From Gemmatimonadota bacterium (GTDB lineage Bacteria > Gemmatimonadota > Gemmatimonadetes > Gemmatimonadales > GWC2-71-9): 25,224 nt of DNA. The notes beneath the pieces were generated by a model. The model was not told where the DNA came from. It made no database searches and saw nothing but the letters and a program-made list of their open reading frames with translations. A program made the translations under genes and the position numbers. Below, in pieces: positions 7,020-13,411 of this stretch (the first letter of the stretch is position 1; every line of letters starts with the position of its first letter). The DNA is taken from contig QHUD01000040.1 in the NCBI GenBank assembly GCA_003221085.1, positions 1 through 25,224 on the forward strand, given 5' to 3'.

Positions 7020-7064
7020 TGACTACGGATCAAGAGGCTGGGGTTCGAGTCCTCGGCCGCGCAT
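7020..7064 (+). repeat. Relic of tRNA-Arg(ACG) 3' half (copy 2)
   Basis: The anticodon arm through T-arm of tRNA-Arg(ACG) is repeated with one G missing in the G-run. The acceptor strand has diverged (GGCCGCGCA instead of CTGGGCGCA). Like copy 1, it starts exactly in the anticodon stem. The gene-free stretch 6899-7225 contains only this, the hairpin at 6919 and the relic at 7204. I see nothing else in it. Confidence 0.7.
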
Positions 7065-7203
7065 CATCGAGGCCAAGCACGGCTGACTCAACGGGAAGAC
7101 AGCTGCGATTTCAGTTGCGATGGGGGCGTTGGCGGCCAACGCTGGCCAGCGCTAACCCGTTGAAGGCACGTTGGCCGCCGCCGGCTGCCAACGGTCAACT
7201 CGC

Positions 7204-7223
7204 CCTCCGGAGCTGAAGGTCCC
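7204..7223 (+). repeat. Relic of the tRNA-Arg(CCG) anticodon arm
   Basis: CCTCCGGAGCTGAAGGTCCC matches the anticodon loop, 3' anticodon stem and variable region of tRNA-Arg(CCG) with one mismatch. It lies 2 nt from the end of the integrase fragment, which is transcribed toward it. The full tRNA at 4384 likewise has an integrase-like tail oriented toward it, about 70 bp downstream. Confidence 0.6.
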
Positions 7224-7225
7224 AG

Positions 7226-7402
7226 CCGCTTACCCAGCACCTTCCTGTGCTGGCTCACTCGGTACTCCCCCACCTTCACGCGGTGACGCACGTGTCCTAG
7301 GTGACCGTACACGCGCTTCACCATCGACTCCCCGCCGTGCCCGAGTTCCCTGGCGACAGTATACGGACTGACCGGCGCGCCCTGGTCTAACGTCTGGAGC
7401 CG
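7226..7402 (-). pseudogene. Tyrosine integrase, C-terminal fragment
   Basis: On the minus strand, about 59 codons read LDQGAPVSPYTVARELGHGG, then ESMVKRVYGHLG, and end ...SQHRKVLGKR. This is the C-terminal catalytic box of phage-type tyrosine recombinases, with the LGH box histidine and the VYGHL tyrosine nucleophile in place. Everything upstream (N-terminal domains and the R..HxxR box) is missing; 11 bp before the fragment, the sequence is already the TetR gene's 3' end. The frame also lacks its own stop after GKR and runs on into the tRNA relic. It is a clear remnant of the integrase that shaped this island. Confidence 0.85.
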
Positions 7403-7413
7403 TGCGCCCGTGG

Positions 7414-8025
7414 TCAGGTGGCGCCGAGGCGGAGGTTGTTGCGGGCTGCGTTGAGGGCGATGCGGAGCTGGTGGGGGTCGCGGCGGACCTGGGTGAGGAG
7501 GAGGCCGCCTTGGATGCTGGCCATGGTGGCAGTGGCGAGCGCGGCGGGGTCAGCGTCGCTGCGCAGCTTGCCGCGGGTTTTCATGCGGATGAGACCGTCG
7601 CGGAGGTGCGCTTCCCAGCGATCGAGACCTGCGCCGATCGCTGCCCGGGCGGCTGAGTCGTTCTCGGCGAGTTGGCCGGCGAGGGAGCCGATCGGGCAGC
7701 CGCCGCGCGCTTGCTGCTCGATCTGGTGCTGGACCATGAAGTCGAACCAGCGGTCGATGCCGGCCCAGGAATCGAGGTGGTCAAGGAGCTCGCCCTGCCT
7801 GCCGAGGACGGCGTCGGTGGTCACGTCGATGACGGCGCGGACGAGGTCGTCGCGGTCGTCGAAGTAGTGGTAGAGCTGGCTGCGGCTGGCGCCGGTGCGT
7901 GCCCGGACGTCGTCCAGGCTCATACCGGCGGCGCCCTTCTCTGCGAGGAGCTCGGCTGCGGCTTGGAGGATCCGTTCGCGCGTCGCGCGCCCCTTCGCCG
8001 TGGCGGGTACGTGCGTGTTCCCCAT
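7414..8025 (-). CDS. TetR family repressor
   Basis: This 204-aa transcription factor has an N-terminal helix-turn-helix (TRERILQAAAELLAEKGAAGMSLDDV, then ASRSQLYHYFDDRDDLV; about residues 12-60). The C-terminal ligand domain carries GGCPIGSLAGQLAE, a motif shared with LmrA/YxaF-type TetR proteins. I chose the ATG at 8025 because the frame upstream of it overlaps the operator region. It is divergent from the CMD-like gene, with 88 bp between the starts. Two perfect inverted repeats lie in the gap, so it very likely represses the CMD-SDR operon and perhaps itself. The inducer is unknown. Confidence 0.92.
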   Translation of the reverse strand: MGNTHVPATAKGRATRERILQAAAELLAEKGAAGMSLDDVRARTGASRSQLYHYFDDRDDLVRAVIDVTTDAVLGRQGELLDHLDSWAGIDRWFDFMVQHQIEQQARGGCPIGSLAGQLAENDSAARAAIGAGLDRWEAHLRDGLIRMKTRGKLRSDADPAALATATMASIQGGLLLTQVRRDPHQLRIALNAARNNLRLGAT

Positions 8026-8045
8026 GGCCCGAAGGATACCCAATT

Positions 8046-8061
8046 TGGACTTGACGGTCCA
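8046..8061. promoter_or_regulatory. TetR operator 1 (overlaps -35)
   Basis: TGGAC-N6-GTCCA is a perfect 5-bp inverted repeat. It encloses the -35 hexamer TTGACG of the rightward promoter. The same half-sites recur in operator 2, with centres 34 bp apart. Confidence 0.75.
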
Positions 8062-8079
8062 GTTGCGTCGCGTTATGTT
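8051..8079 (+). promoter_or_regulatory. Promoter of the CMD-SDR operon
   Basis: TTGACG (8051-8056) and TATGTT (8074-8079) are separated by 17 bp, a good sigma-70 match. It is followed by the ribosome site AGGAGA (8101) and the ATG at 8114. Both operators cover it. Confidence 0.7.
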
Positions 8080-8096
8080 TGGACCGTTCAGTCCAA
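8079..8096. promoter_or_regulatory. TetR operator 2 (start-site region)
   Basis: TTGGAC-N6-GTCCAA is a perfect 6-bp inverted repeat. It begins at the last base of the -10 box and covers the expected transcription start. Confidence 0.75.
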
Positions 8097-8113
8097 TGAA
8101 AGGAGAAGTAGCG

Positions 8114-8497
8114 ATGAACGCCACAACACAGGACGCAAGGCCGAGCGGCCCAGAGATCCGTCAGCAGGTGTTCCGTGCACCGACCGGCAAGCCGACGGCA
8201 CCCGGCGGAGGCGATCCGTTTCTGGCGCCGTTCTTCGAGACCGCCATCGAGCACGTCTGGGGTGGCGTCTGGAACCGGCCCGGTCTCGAGCTGAAGTACC
8301 GCAGCCTGGTGGTGGTGTCGGTGCTCGCCGCCACCGGACACAACGAGGAGCTCAAGACGCACCTGCGCGGCGCCTTGAACCTCGGGTGGACCGTGGACGA
8401 GCTGCGTGAGGCGCTGCTCCAGACAGCCCCATATGCGGGCTTCTCCGCGGCGAACGAGGCGCTCCAGGCACTGAGTGCGGTCGCCACACGGGGCTGA
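8114..8497 (+). CDS. Carboxymuconolactone decarboxylase-like protein
   Basis: This 127-aa protein is of the CMD/AhpD-like all-helical family. It carries the run ELKYRSLVVVSVLAATGHNEELKTHLRGALNLG, then WTVDELREALLQTAPYAGF, close to the PcaC-type pattern (H..EL..H...A...G.T..E..E....APYAG). No CxxC peroxidase motif is present, so an AhpD-type peroxidase is unlikely. The reaction cannot be told from sequence alone. AGGAGA lies 7 nt before the ATG. It is the first gene of the TetR-controlled operon, followed by an SDR oxidoreductase. Confidence 0.9.
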   Translation: MNATTQDARPSGPEIRQQVFRAPTGKPTAPGGGDPFLAPFFETAIEHVWGGVWNRPGLELKYRSLVVVSVLAATGHNEELKTHLRGALNLGWTVDELREALLQTAPYAGFSAANEALQALSAVATRG

Positions 8498-8562
8498 GAT
8501 CCAGGGGATCACCGCCATCCATCCCACACGGGTGGCCCGACACACCGAGAGGAGAACATCGA

Positions 8563-9294
8563 ATGCATGAGTTGAGCGGACAGCGCGCGTTGGTTACCGG
8601 TGGGACCTCGGGCATTGGCCGAGCGACCGCGGAGGCGCTCGCCCGCGAGGGAGCGCACGTGCTGATCAGCGGCCGCAGCGAGGCACGCGGCGCCGAAGTG
8701 GTCGCCGCGATCGAAGCGGAGGGCGGCAAGGCGGAGTTCGTGCGCGCCGATCTCCAGTCGCCCGACGAGGTCCGTGCGCTCGCCGAGCGCGCCGCCGACG
8801 TCGACATCCTCGTCAACAACGCCGGCGTCTTCCCCGGCGGACCGACGCACGAGCTCCCGGAGGCGACCTTCGATGAGACGTTCGCGGTCAACGTCAAGGC
8901 GCCGTTCCTGTTGACCGCGGCGATCGCGCCGCGGATGGTCGAGCGCGGCGGCGGCACGATCATCAACGTCACCACGATGGTCGCCGAATTCGGGATGGCG
9001 GGGCTCTCCGCCTACGGCGCCTCCAAGGCAGCGGTCGCGCTGCTCACGAAGGCGTGGGCGGCCGAGTACGGCCCCAAGGGGGTGCGCGTGAACGCGGTCT
9101 CGCCCGGCCCGACGAACACCCCGGGCACCGAAGCGCTGGGCGACGGCTTCGCCGCCATCGTCTCGACCATCCCCCTCGGCCGAGCCGCCGCCCCGGAGGA
9201 GATCGCGGAGACGATCGTCTTCCTCGCCTCCGACAAGGCGAGCTACGTGAACGGAGCGGTCATTCCCGTCGACGGCGGCCGGGTCGCAGTCTAA
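8563..9294 (+). CDS. SDR family NAD(P)-dependent oxidoreductase
   Basis: This is a complete classical SDR of 243 aa. The cofactor loop TGGTSGIG is at 12-19, NNAG at 85-88, and the catalytic Tyr151-x3-Lys155 is in YGASK. The PGPTNTPG loop follows, and the C-terminus is SYVNGAVIPVDGG. The active-site Ser is replaced by Thr (INVTTM, about 135-139). A hydroxyl is retained, so activity is plausible. GAGAGGAG precedes the ATG. It lies 65 bp after the CMD-like gene and ends three bases before the right attachment repeat, so it is the last cargo gene. The substrate is unknown. Together with the CMD-like protein, a small catabolic or detoxification step is likely. Confidence 0.93.
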   Translation: MHELSGQRALVTGGTSGIGRATAEALAREGAHVLISGRSEARGAEVVAAIEAEGGKAEFVRADLQSPDEVRALAERAADVDILVNNAGVFPGGPTHELPEATFDETFAVNVKAPFLLTAAIAPRMVERGGGTIINVTTMVAEFGMAGLSAYGASKAAVALLTKAWAAEYGPKGVRVNAVSPGPTNTPGTEALGDGFAAIVSTIPLGRAAAPEEIAETIVFLASDKASYVNGAVIPVDGGRVAV

Positions 9295-9297
9295 CCC

Positions 9298-9320
9298 CGT
9301 TCGAATCGCGGCTGGCGCAT
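9298..9320 (+). repeat. Right attachment repeat (tRNA-Arg(CCG) 3' end)
   Basis: Exact 23-bp copy of 4436-4458. Only the T-arm and acceptor strand are present, with no tRNA body upstream, so this is the attR side of the island. It lies just after the SDR gene's stop. Confidence 0.8.
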
Positions 9321-9425
9321 TGATTCGCCCCGGGTACATTAGCCTGCTTCACGCCGTGCCGCCCTGGAGCCAGACAGCTCGGGCACCGGCACGGTCCCCC
9401 CGCCGGCAGCGCCCAAGGACACCCT

Positions 9426-9923
9426 ATGATCCTCGGCATGAGCATCGCGACGTACACCCTCCTCCACACGGTGTTGAGTCTCGTCGGCATCGTCGCGGGC
9501 TTGGTCGTGGCAGGAGGCCTCGTCACTGGAACGCGGCTCGACCGCTGGGCTGCGTTGTTTCTCGTTACCACCGTCCTGGCGAATGCCAGCGGATTCGGCT
9601 TTCCCTTCGTCAAGCTCATTGCGTCCCACGTCGTGGGGATGGTGTCGCTGGTGGTGCTCGCGGCCGTGATCGTCGCCGACTACATCAAACAGCGGGCTGG
9701 CCCGTGGCGCACCAGTTACGCCGTCGGCGTCGTTCTCGCCACATACCTGAACGTCTTCGTGCTGGTCGCGCAGCTGTTCAAGCGGATTCCGGTCTTGTTC
9801 CTCATGGCCCCGACCCAGTCCGAACCGCCGTTCGCCCTCACGCAGGGCCTCGTGCTGGTGCTCTTCATCTGGCTGGGCGTAGGCGCGGTCAAAGGATCCC
9901 GCCCCGTACCATTGTCGGTCTGA
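9426..9923 (+). CDS. Small multipass membrane protein
   Basis: The 165-aa protein has four to five hydrophobic segments (about 7-32, 40-60, 65-87, 98-118 and 140-158) and no recognised domain motif. AAGGA lies 8 nt before the ATG at 9426; ATG 9438 is an alternative. It is the first gene beyond the island's right end and is convergent with the VanZ-like gene, with 22 bp between them. The function is unknown. Confidence 0.65.
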   Translation: MILGMSIATYTLLHTVLSLVGIVAGLVVAGGLVTGTRLDRWAALFLVTTVLANASGFGFPFVKLIASHVVGMVSLVVLAAVIVADYIKQRAGPWRTSYAVGVVLATYLNVFVLVAQLFKRIPVLFLMAPTQSEPPFALTQGLVLVLFIWLGVGAVKGSRPVPLSV

Positions 9924-9945
9924 GTAGGAGACGAAGCGAGTCGCC

Positions 9946-11259
9946 CTAGACCCGACGGAGCGGCGCCAGGGCGTCCCCATACGGGGCAAAGCCGGAGCGC
10001 CGCAGCGCGAGCCACCCGATCGCCAGCCCCGCGCAGGCAATCAGCGCGTTCGTCACGTCGAAGTAGCGATCCGTGATCACGAGGTGCCCCGCCTCGATTC
10101 CCCAGGCCAGCCAGACCGCCGGCCAGAGATGCGACCACCGCCCCCGCAGCCGCAACGGCCAGACGGCGAGCAGGCAGCCGAGGGGCAGGTAGAGCAGGAA
10201 CAGCTGCGCGACGTGCAGCGCGGTGAAGACGTCCACGCGCTCCACCAATGACAAGAGCGGCACGAGATGGACCGCCGTGAGCTGCTGCACGATTGCGCCG
10301 ATGTCCGTCTCGGGCAGGAACGGGCGCCACCCCCACAGGACGAGCAGCAGCGCGTAGGCAGCGATCGCCGCGAGTGCCCGTCTCGGGCCGCGAAGCGTTT
10401 GCGAGAGCACCGCCAGACGGCGTCTCGCCCACCAGGCTCCAGCGCCGACCGCCACCGCGTGGGTCGCGGCCGCCTCCCAGCGGATCGACAGCCCGATGAT
10501 CCCATGCGCGGCCTCGGCCGCGAACGCGCACGCCGCGCCGCCGATCGCAACTGCCGGCCACGTCAGCCGCGCCGAGCGCCCGCCCTCGGCGAAGAGCATG
10601 ACCACGAGAAATCCGGCGGGCGCGAATAACAACACGTCGGACCACGGGACCTCCGCCAGTCGCAACGGCAGGGCGAGGCCCAGGGCAACCCGCAACCGCG
10701 CGAATGGTCCTCCGCTCACCCACGGCAGCGGAGTCGATCGGAACAGGGGGGTCAGGGCCTCACACAGCACGGCCACGGTGTACGCCCCCGCAAGGGGAAA
10801 CAGCGGCACACCGAGGTAGGAGGGCGCGCCCTTCGCCCGGTGCAGGGCAACAAGAAACTGCGCCACGACCACAGCGCCGGCGAACCCGCCCAGCGTATTG
10901 GTCGTCACGTCCAAGATGCTCGCCGTGCGGGTGGGCGAAAACACCTGCAGTCCCTCTACCAGCACGCTCAGCCCGAACCCGACCAGCGTCACGCGCGCGA
11001 TCTCCGCGCGCACTTTGCCGGAAAGGGACGTCATCACCCACGTGACACCGAGCCCGGCAAACAGGACGGTGTTGCGCAACCCGTCAATCGCGTCCATCCA
11101 ACCCAGGGACGGCGTGAAGGCCCGCACCAGCCGTCGCGCGGCGTCGGTGAGATCCGGGGAAAAGTGGAGCTCCGTCACGGTGGCGAGCAGGATAATCGCG
11201 ACGTAGCCCAGCGACGACTCAGTGGGGGGCGCTGTACTCGTGCTCCGGCTCGAACTCAA
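9946..11259 (-). CDS. Membrane protein with two VanZ-like domains
   Basis: The protein is about 437 aa with roughly ten hydrophobic segments. The first half shows a VanZ-like pattern: a first segment YVAIILLATVTELHF, then MDAIDGLRNTVLFAGLG, VLVEGLQVFSPTRTASILDVTTNTLGG. The second half repeats it: LRLAEVPWSDVLLFAPAGF, then AEAAHGIIGLSIRWEAAATHAVAVGAGA. A third membrane part ends the protein. VanZ domains are named after the teicoplanin-resistance protein; their activity is mostly unknown. The start is unclear: the conserved first segment is preceded by TTG 11259 (41-nt overlap with the upstream gene) or CTG 11211, while GTG 11178 would cut into the segment. It is the last gene of the kinase operon. 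Confidence 0.75.
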   Translation of the reverse strand: MSSSRSTSTAPPTESSLGYVAIILLATVTELHFSPDLTDAARRLVRAFTPSLGWMDAIDGLRNTVLFAGLGVTWVMTSLSGKVRAEIARVTLVGFGLSVLVEGLQVFSPTRTASILDVTTNTLGGFAGAVVVAQFLVALHRAKGAPSYLGVPLFPLAGAYTVAVLCEALTPLFRSTPLPWVSGGPFARLRVALGLALPLRLAEVPWSDVLLFAPAGFLVVMLFAEGGRSARLTWPAVAIGGAACAFAAEAAHGIIGLSIRWEAAATHAVAVGAGAWWARRRLAVLSQTLRGPRRALAAIAAYALLLVLWGWRPFLPETDIGAIVQQLTAVHLVPLLSLVERVDVFTALHVAQLFLLYLPLGCLLAVWPLRLRGRWSHLWPAVWLAWGIEAGHLVITDRYFDVTNALIACAGLAIGWLALRRSGFAPYGDALAPLRRV

Positions 11260-11707
11260 AGACGCCGCTGCAATGCGCGCAGCGCATCTGCTCCGGCGGC
11301 GTGCCCACGGCGACCCGGGCCGCACAGTTGGGGCACACAGCGTAGCGCTCGCCCGGCACTACCGTCCACCGGTTCGGCCGCGTGTTCACGATCTCGAGAT
11401 AGGCCTGCGGTATGATCACCGATTCCTGACGCACGACCACCACAGCCTCGTCGGGCCCGAGACTGAGCACAGGGTACCACGCGCCGCGGCGCAACCGACA
11501 CCGCCGCACGTCGTCCCGCAAGCGCGCCCACCGTCCGGTGGGTTGTCTGTCGAGAAGGTCCAGCATGGGCGCCACACCTCCGGTAGCGTTTAAAGGTTCG
11601 TGCTGCGCTAACGCAACAAGAATCTGCGAGCGAGTCGAAAAGTCGTCAAGATGGATCGGAGCGCGCCTCTGTCGCTCCCGCGACACGGCGTCAAGCGCCT
11701 CTCCCAT
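11219..11707 (-). CDS. Zinc-ribbon protein of unknown function
   Basis: This 162-aa soluble protein has a C-terminal zinc ribbon (VCPNCAARVAV...MRCAHCSGVFEFE, two CxxC pairs at about residues 124-146). The N-terminal 120 residues are basic and match no family I recognise. The ATG comes 2 nt after the stop of the barrel-like gene, so it is coupled to it. Confidence 0.7.
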   Translation of the reverse strand: MGEALDAVSRERQRRAPIHLDDFSTRSQILVALAQHEPLNATGGVAPMLDLLDRQPTGRWARLRDDVRRCRLRRGAWYPVLSLGPDEAVVVVRQESVIIPQAYLEIVNTRPNRWTVVPGERYAVCPNCAARVAVGTPPEQMRCAHCSGVFEFEPEHEYSAPH

Positions 11708-11709
11708 TT

Positions 11710-12360
11710 CTAAAACCCAACCGCCAGCCCCACTCGCGCCACGGTCTCCTGGATCGGCGCGTCGATCTCCCCGGTCCCACCAGGGTTGGTCTTCCGGCCG
11801 ATCCGCTGGAACGTGTAGCCCGCCGTACCGTGCAGGCGCCCCGCCAGACGGACGTCGAGGTCGAGCCCCAAGTCGATGGAGAAGCTCGCGTGGCCGCCGC
11901 CCGAAAACGTCGGCGCCGCGAGATAGTTCGCGCGGAACAGCACCGTCGCTCCCGGCCCGATCTCGTAGAACGATCGCGCCCCGATGCGCACCGCGCCCAC
12001 AGACTGCGCGTCGAACTCCGGGTCTGCCGTGCGCCGGATGAGCCCCGCCTCGACGCTAGCGTATGTCGCCAGGTCATACGCAACCCAGGCATCCACCTCG
12101 GTCGCTGTGAAGCCGCTCGTCGCCGCGCTCCCGGAGGCGGGGTCAAGCGTGAGGCGCACGACACCCACTTCGGCCGAGAGCTTGCCGGAGCGGGCGGACG
12201 CCGCGCCGCCGAACCCGGTGCCCTGATAGCGGAGCCCCGCGGCCACCTCGCGATAGCTCGCCAGCGCGAACTGCGGTCCGACCGTCACCGCAACCCCTTG
12301 AGCCGGGGCCGCGCGGGAAGCCAGGACGAGCAGCACAACGCCCGCGGTCGCGCGGCTCAT
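11710..12360 (-). CDS. Outer-membrane beta-barrel-like protein
   Basis: The 216-aa protein begins with a signal peptide (about 1-21, ending APAQG). Alternating hydrophobic/polar strands with aromatic girdle residues follow, such as ATVLFRANYLAA, HASFSIDLGLDLDVR and LHGTAGYTFQRIG. It ends in Phe (GLAVGF), as outer-membrane barrels usually do. Eight to ten strands would fit the length. Its ATG overlaps the stop of the preceding gene (ATGA). A structural or sensory role in the envelope is inferred from the operon. Confidence 0.7.
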   Translation of the reverse strand: MSRATAGVVLLVLASRAAPAQGVAVTVGPQFALASYREVAAGLRYQGTGFGGAASARSGKLSAEVGVVRLTLDPASGSAATSGFTATEVDAWVAYDLATYASVEAGLIRRTADPEFDAQSVGAVRIGARSFYEIGPGATVLFRANYLAAPTFSGGGHASFSIDLGLDLDVRLAGRLHGTAGYTFQRIGRKTNPGGTGEIDAPIQETVARVGLAVGF

Positions 12361-13406
12361 CGGGGCCCGGCCCCGCTCGGCTTGGAGAGGGGCACGACGG
12401 TGAGCTGCACCTGCTGGCGACGGGCGACGTTCTCCTTCGCGATGTCCTGGTTGCGCCGCGCGATCTGTTCGCGCAGCAGCCGGTTATAAAGGATGTTGGC
12501 CGCAGCGGGGCGTGGGGCGGGCTTGCGCAGGGTCATGACGAAACCCGTGACCAGCGCCGCCCCCCCCACCACCGCGAGCTCCCGCTTGGAGCTCGACCCG
12601 AGACTCGAGCTCTCGAGCCCCAGCGTGCCGATCAGGGCGCCCCCCGTATAGAGGAAGGCGAGCCCCAACGGACGCCAGCTCTGCGGCGGCACCTCCGTCT
12701 CGGAGAGGTACTGGTAGCCAGGCAGGGTCGTGAGGGACGGGAGGGTATCCACGCTGCCGTGGCTCACCCGAATCGGCTGCGAGGCGGAAAACGCGTTCTG
12801 CCCCAGCCGCGCCTCGACCACCACCGTATAATTGCCCGCCGGTACCGGGTCGCCGTTCGCGAGCCGGGCGGGCCAGCTCAAGTTCACCTGACCGTTCCAG
12901 GCGCCCGAGTCGATCACGTAGGTCCCCCCTCCCGCCCCGGCGATGGCCCGGGTCACGACGCGCGCCGGCTGCGTGACGGTGAACCGGATCGGGATCGCCC
13001 CCCGCCCCCCGACAAAGCTCGTGCTGTCGATGCGCAGCTGACGTACGAGCAGCACCTGGCGCAGCGCCACGTCGAACGCGCTGTACGCCTTGGGCGAAAC
13101 GCGGTTCGGGTCGAGCTGTCGTTCGGGATCGATCAGGACCACCTGCTTGAACGCATCCACCGCCTTGAGAATCGAGTCCAGGGCACCGTACGTGAAGCCG
13201 AGCAGCTCGTACGCCCGCGCCCGCTCGGCTCCCGTCAGCCGCTCGCGCAGCGCAGTCCGGGCGAGCGACACCACCTGACGGTACTCGAGGTTGTCGTACG
13301 CCTGCTGCGCCCGGCGCAGCGTGGCGTTCTGAACTGCCTGCGCGCTTCCGGCCGCGGGCGCGGCGAACCCCGCCACCAGGGCGACAGCACAGAGGTGCCG
13401 GGTCAT
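12357..13406 (-). CDS. TPR and Ig-like envelope protein
   Basis: The protein is about 349 aa. A signal peptide (about 1-24, ending GSAQA) is followed by TPR-like helices (about 28-115: QQAYDNLEYRQVVSLARTAL, then RAYELLGFTYGALDSILKAVDAFKQVVLIDP). An Ig/FlgD-like beta domain comes next (about 130-225, with VPAGNYTVVVEARLG). Two hydrophobic segments (about 255-300) and a charged C-terminal helix (RLLREQIARRNQDIAKENVARRQ) complete it. I chose ATG 13406, which has GGAG at about 8 nt; GTG 13415 overlaps the kinase stop and is the alternative. The layout suggests a membrane-anchored partner of the kinase, by inference only. Confidence 0.75.
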   Translation of the reverse strand: MTRHLCAVALVAGFAAPAAGSAQAVQNATLRRAQQAYDNLEYRQVVSLARTALRERLTGAERARAYELLGFTYGALDSILKAVDAFKQVVLIDPERQLDPNRVSPKAYSAFDVALRQVLLVRQLRIDSTSFVGGRGAIPIRFTVTQPARVVTRAIAGAGGGTYVIDSGAWNGQVNLSWPARLANGDPVPAGNYTVVVEARLGQNAFSASQPIRVSHGSVDTLPSLTTLPGYQYLSETEVPPQSWRPLGLAFLYTGGALIGTLGLESSSLGSSSKRELAVVGGAALVTGFVMTLRKPAPRPAAANILYNRLLREQIARRNQDIAKENVARRQQVQLTVVPLSKPSGAGPR

Positions 13407-13411
13407 GCGGC

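Larger units (their letters stand above)
4436..9320. mobile_element. Genomic island integrated at tRNA-Arg(CCG)
   Basis: The segment is bounded by an exact 23-bp direct repeat of the tRNA 3' end. It contains tyrosine-integrase remnants (a tail at about 4528-4554 and a C-terminal fragment at 7226-7402) and fragments of tRNA-Arg genes at 6340, 7020 and 7204. Cargo comprises a small membrane protein, DUF4386, a dead SDR gene, a secreted protein, and a TetR/CMD/SDR cassette. No intact integrase is left, so the island is probably immobile. The several internal attachment relics suggest successive or nested integrations rather than one event. Confidence 0.8.

Noticed and set aside
11260..11325. Longer start (GTG 11325) for the VanZ-like gene
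   Set aside because: It would overlap the zinc-ribbon gene by 107 nt and add a low-complexity Arg/Ser stretch not expected before a first membrane segment.
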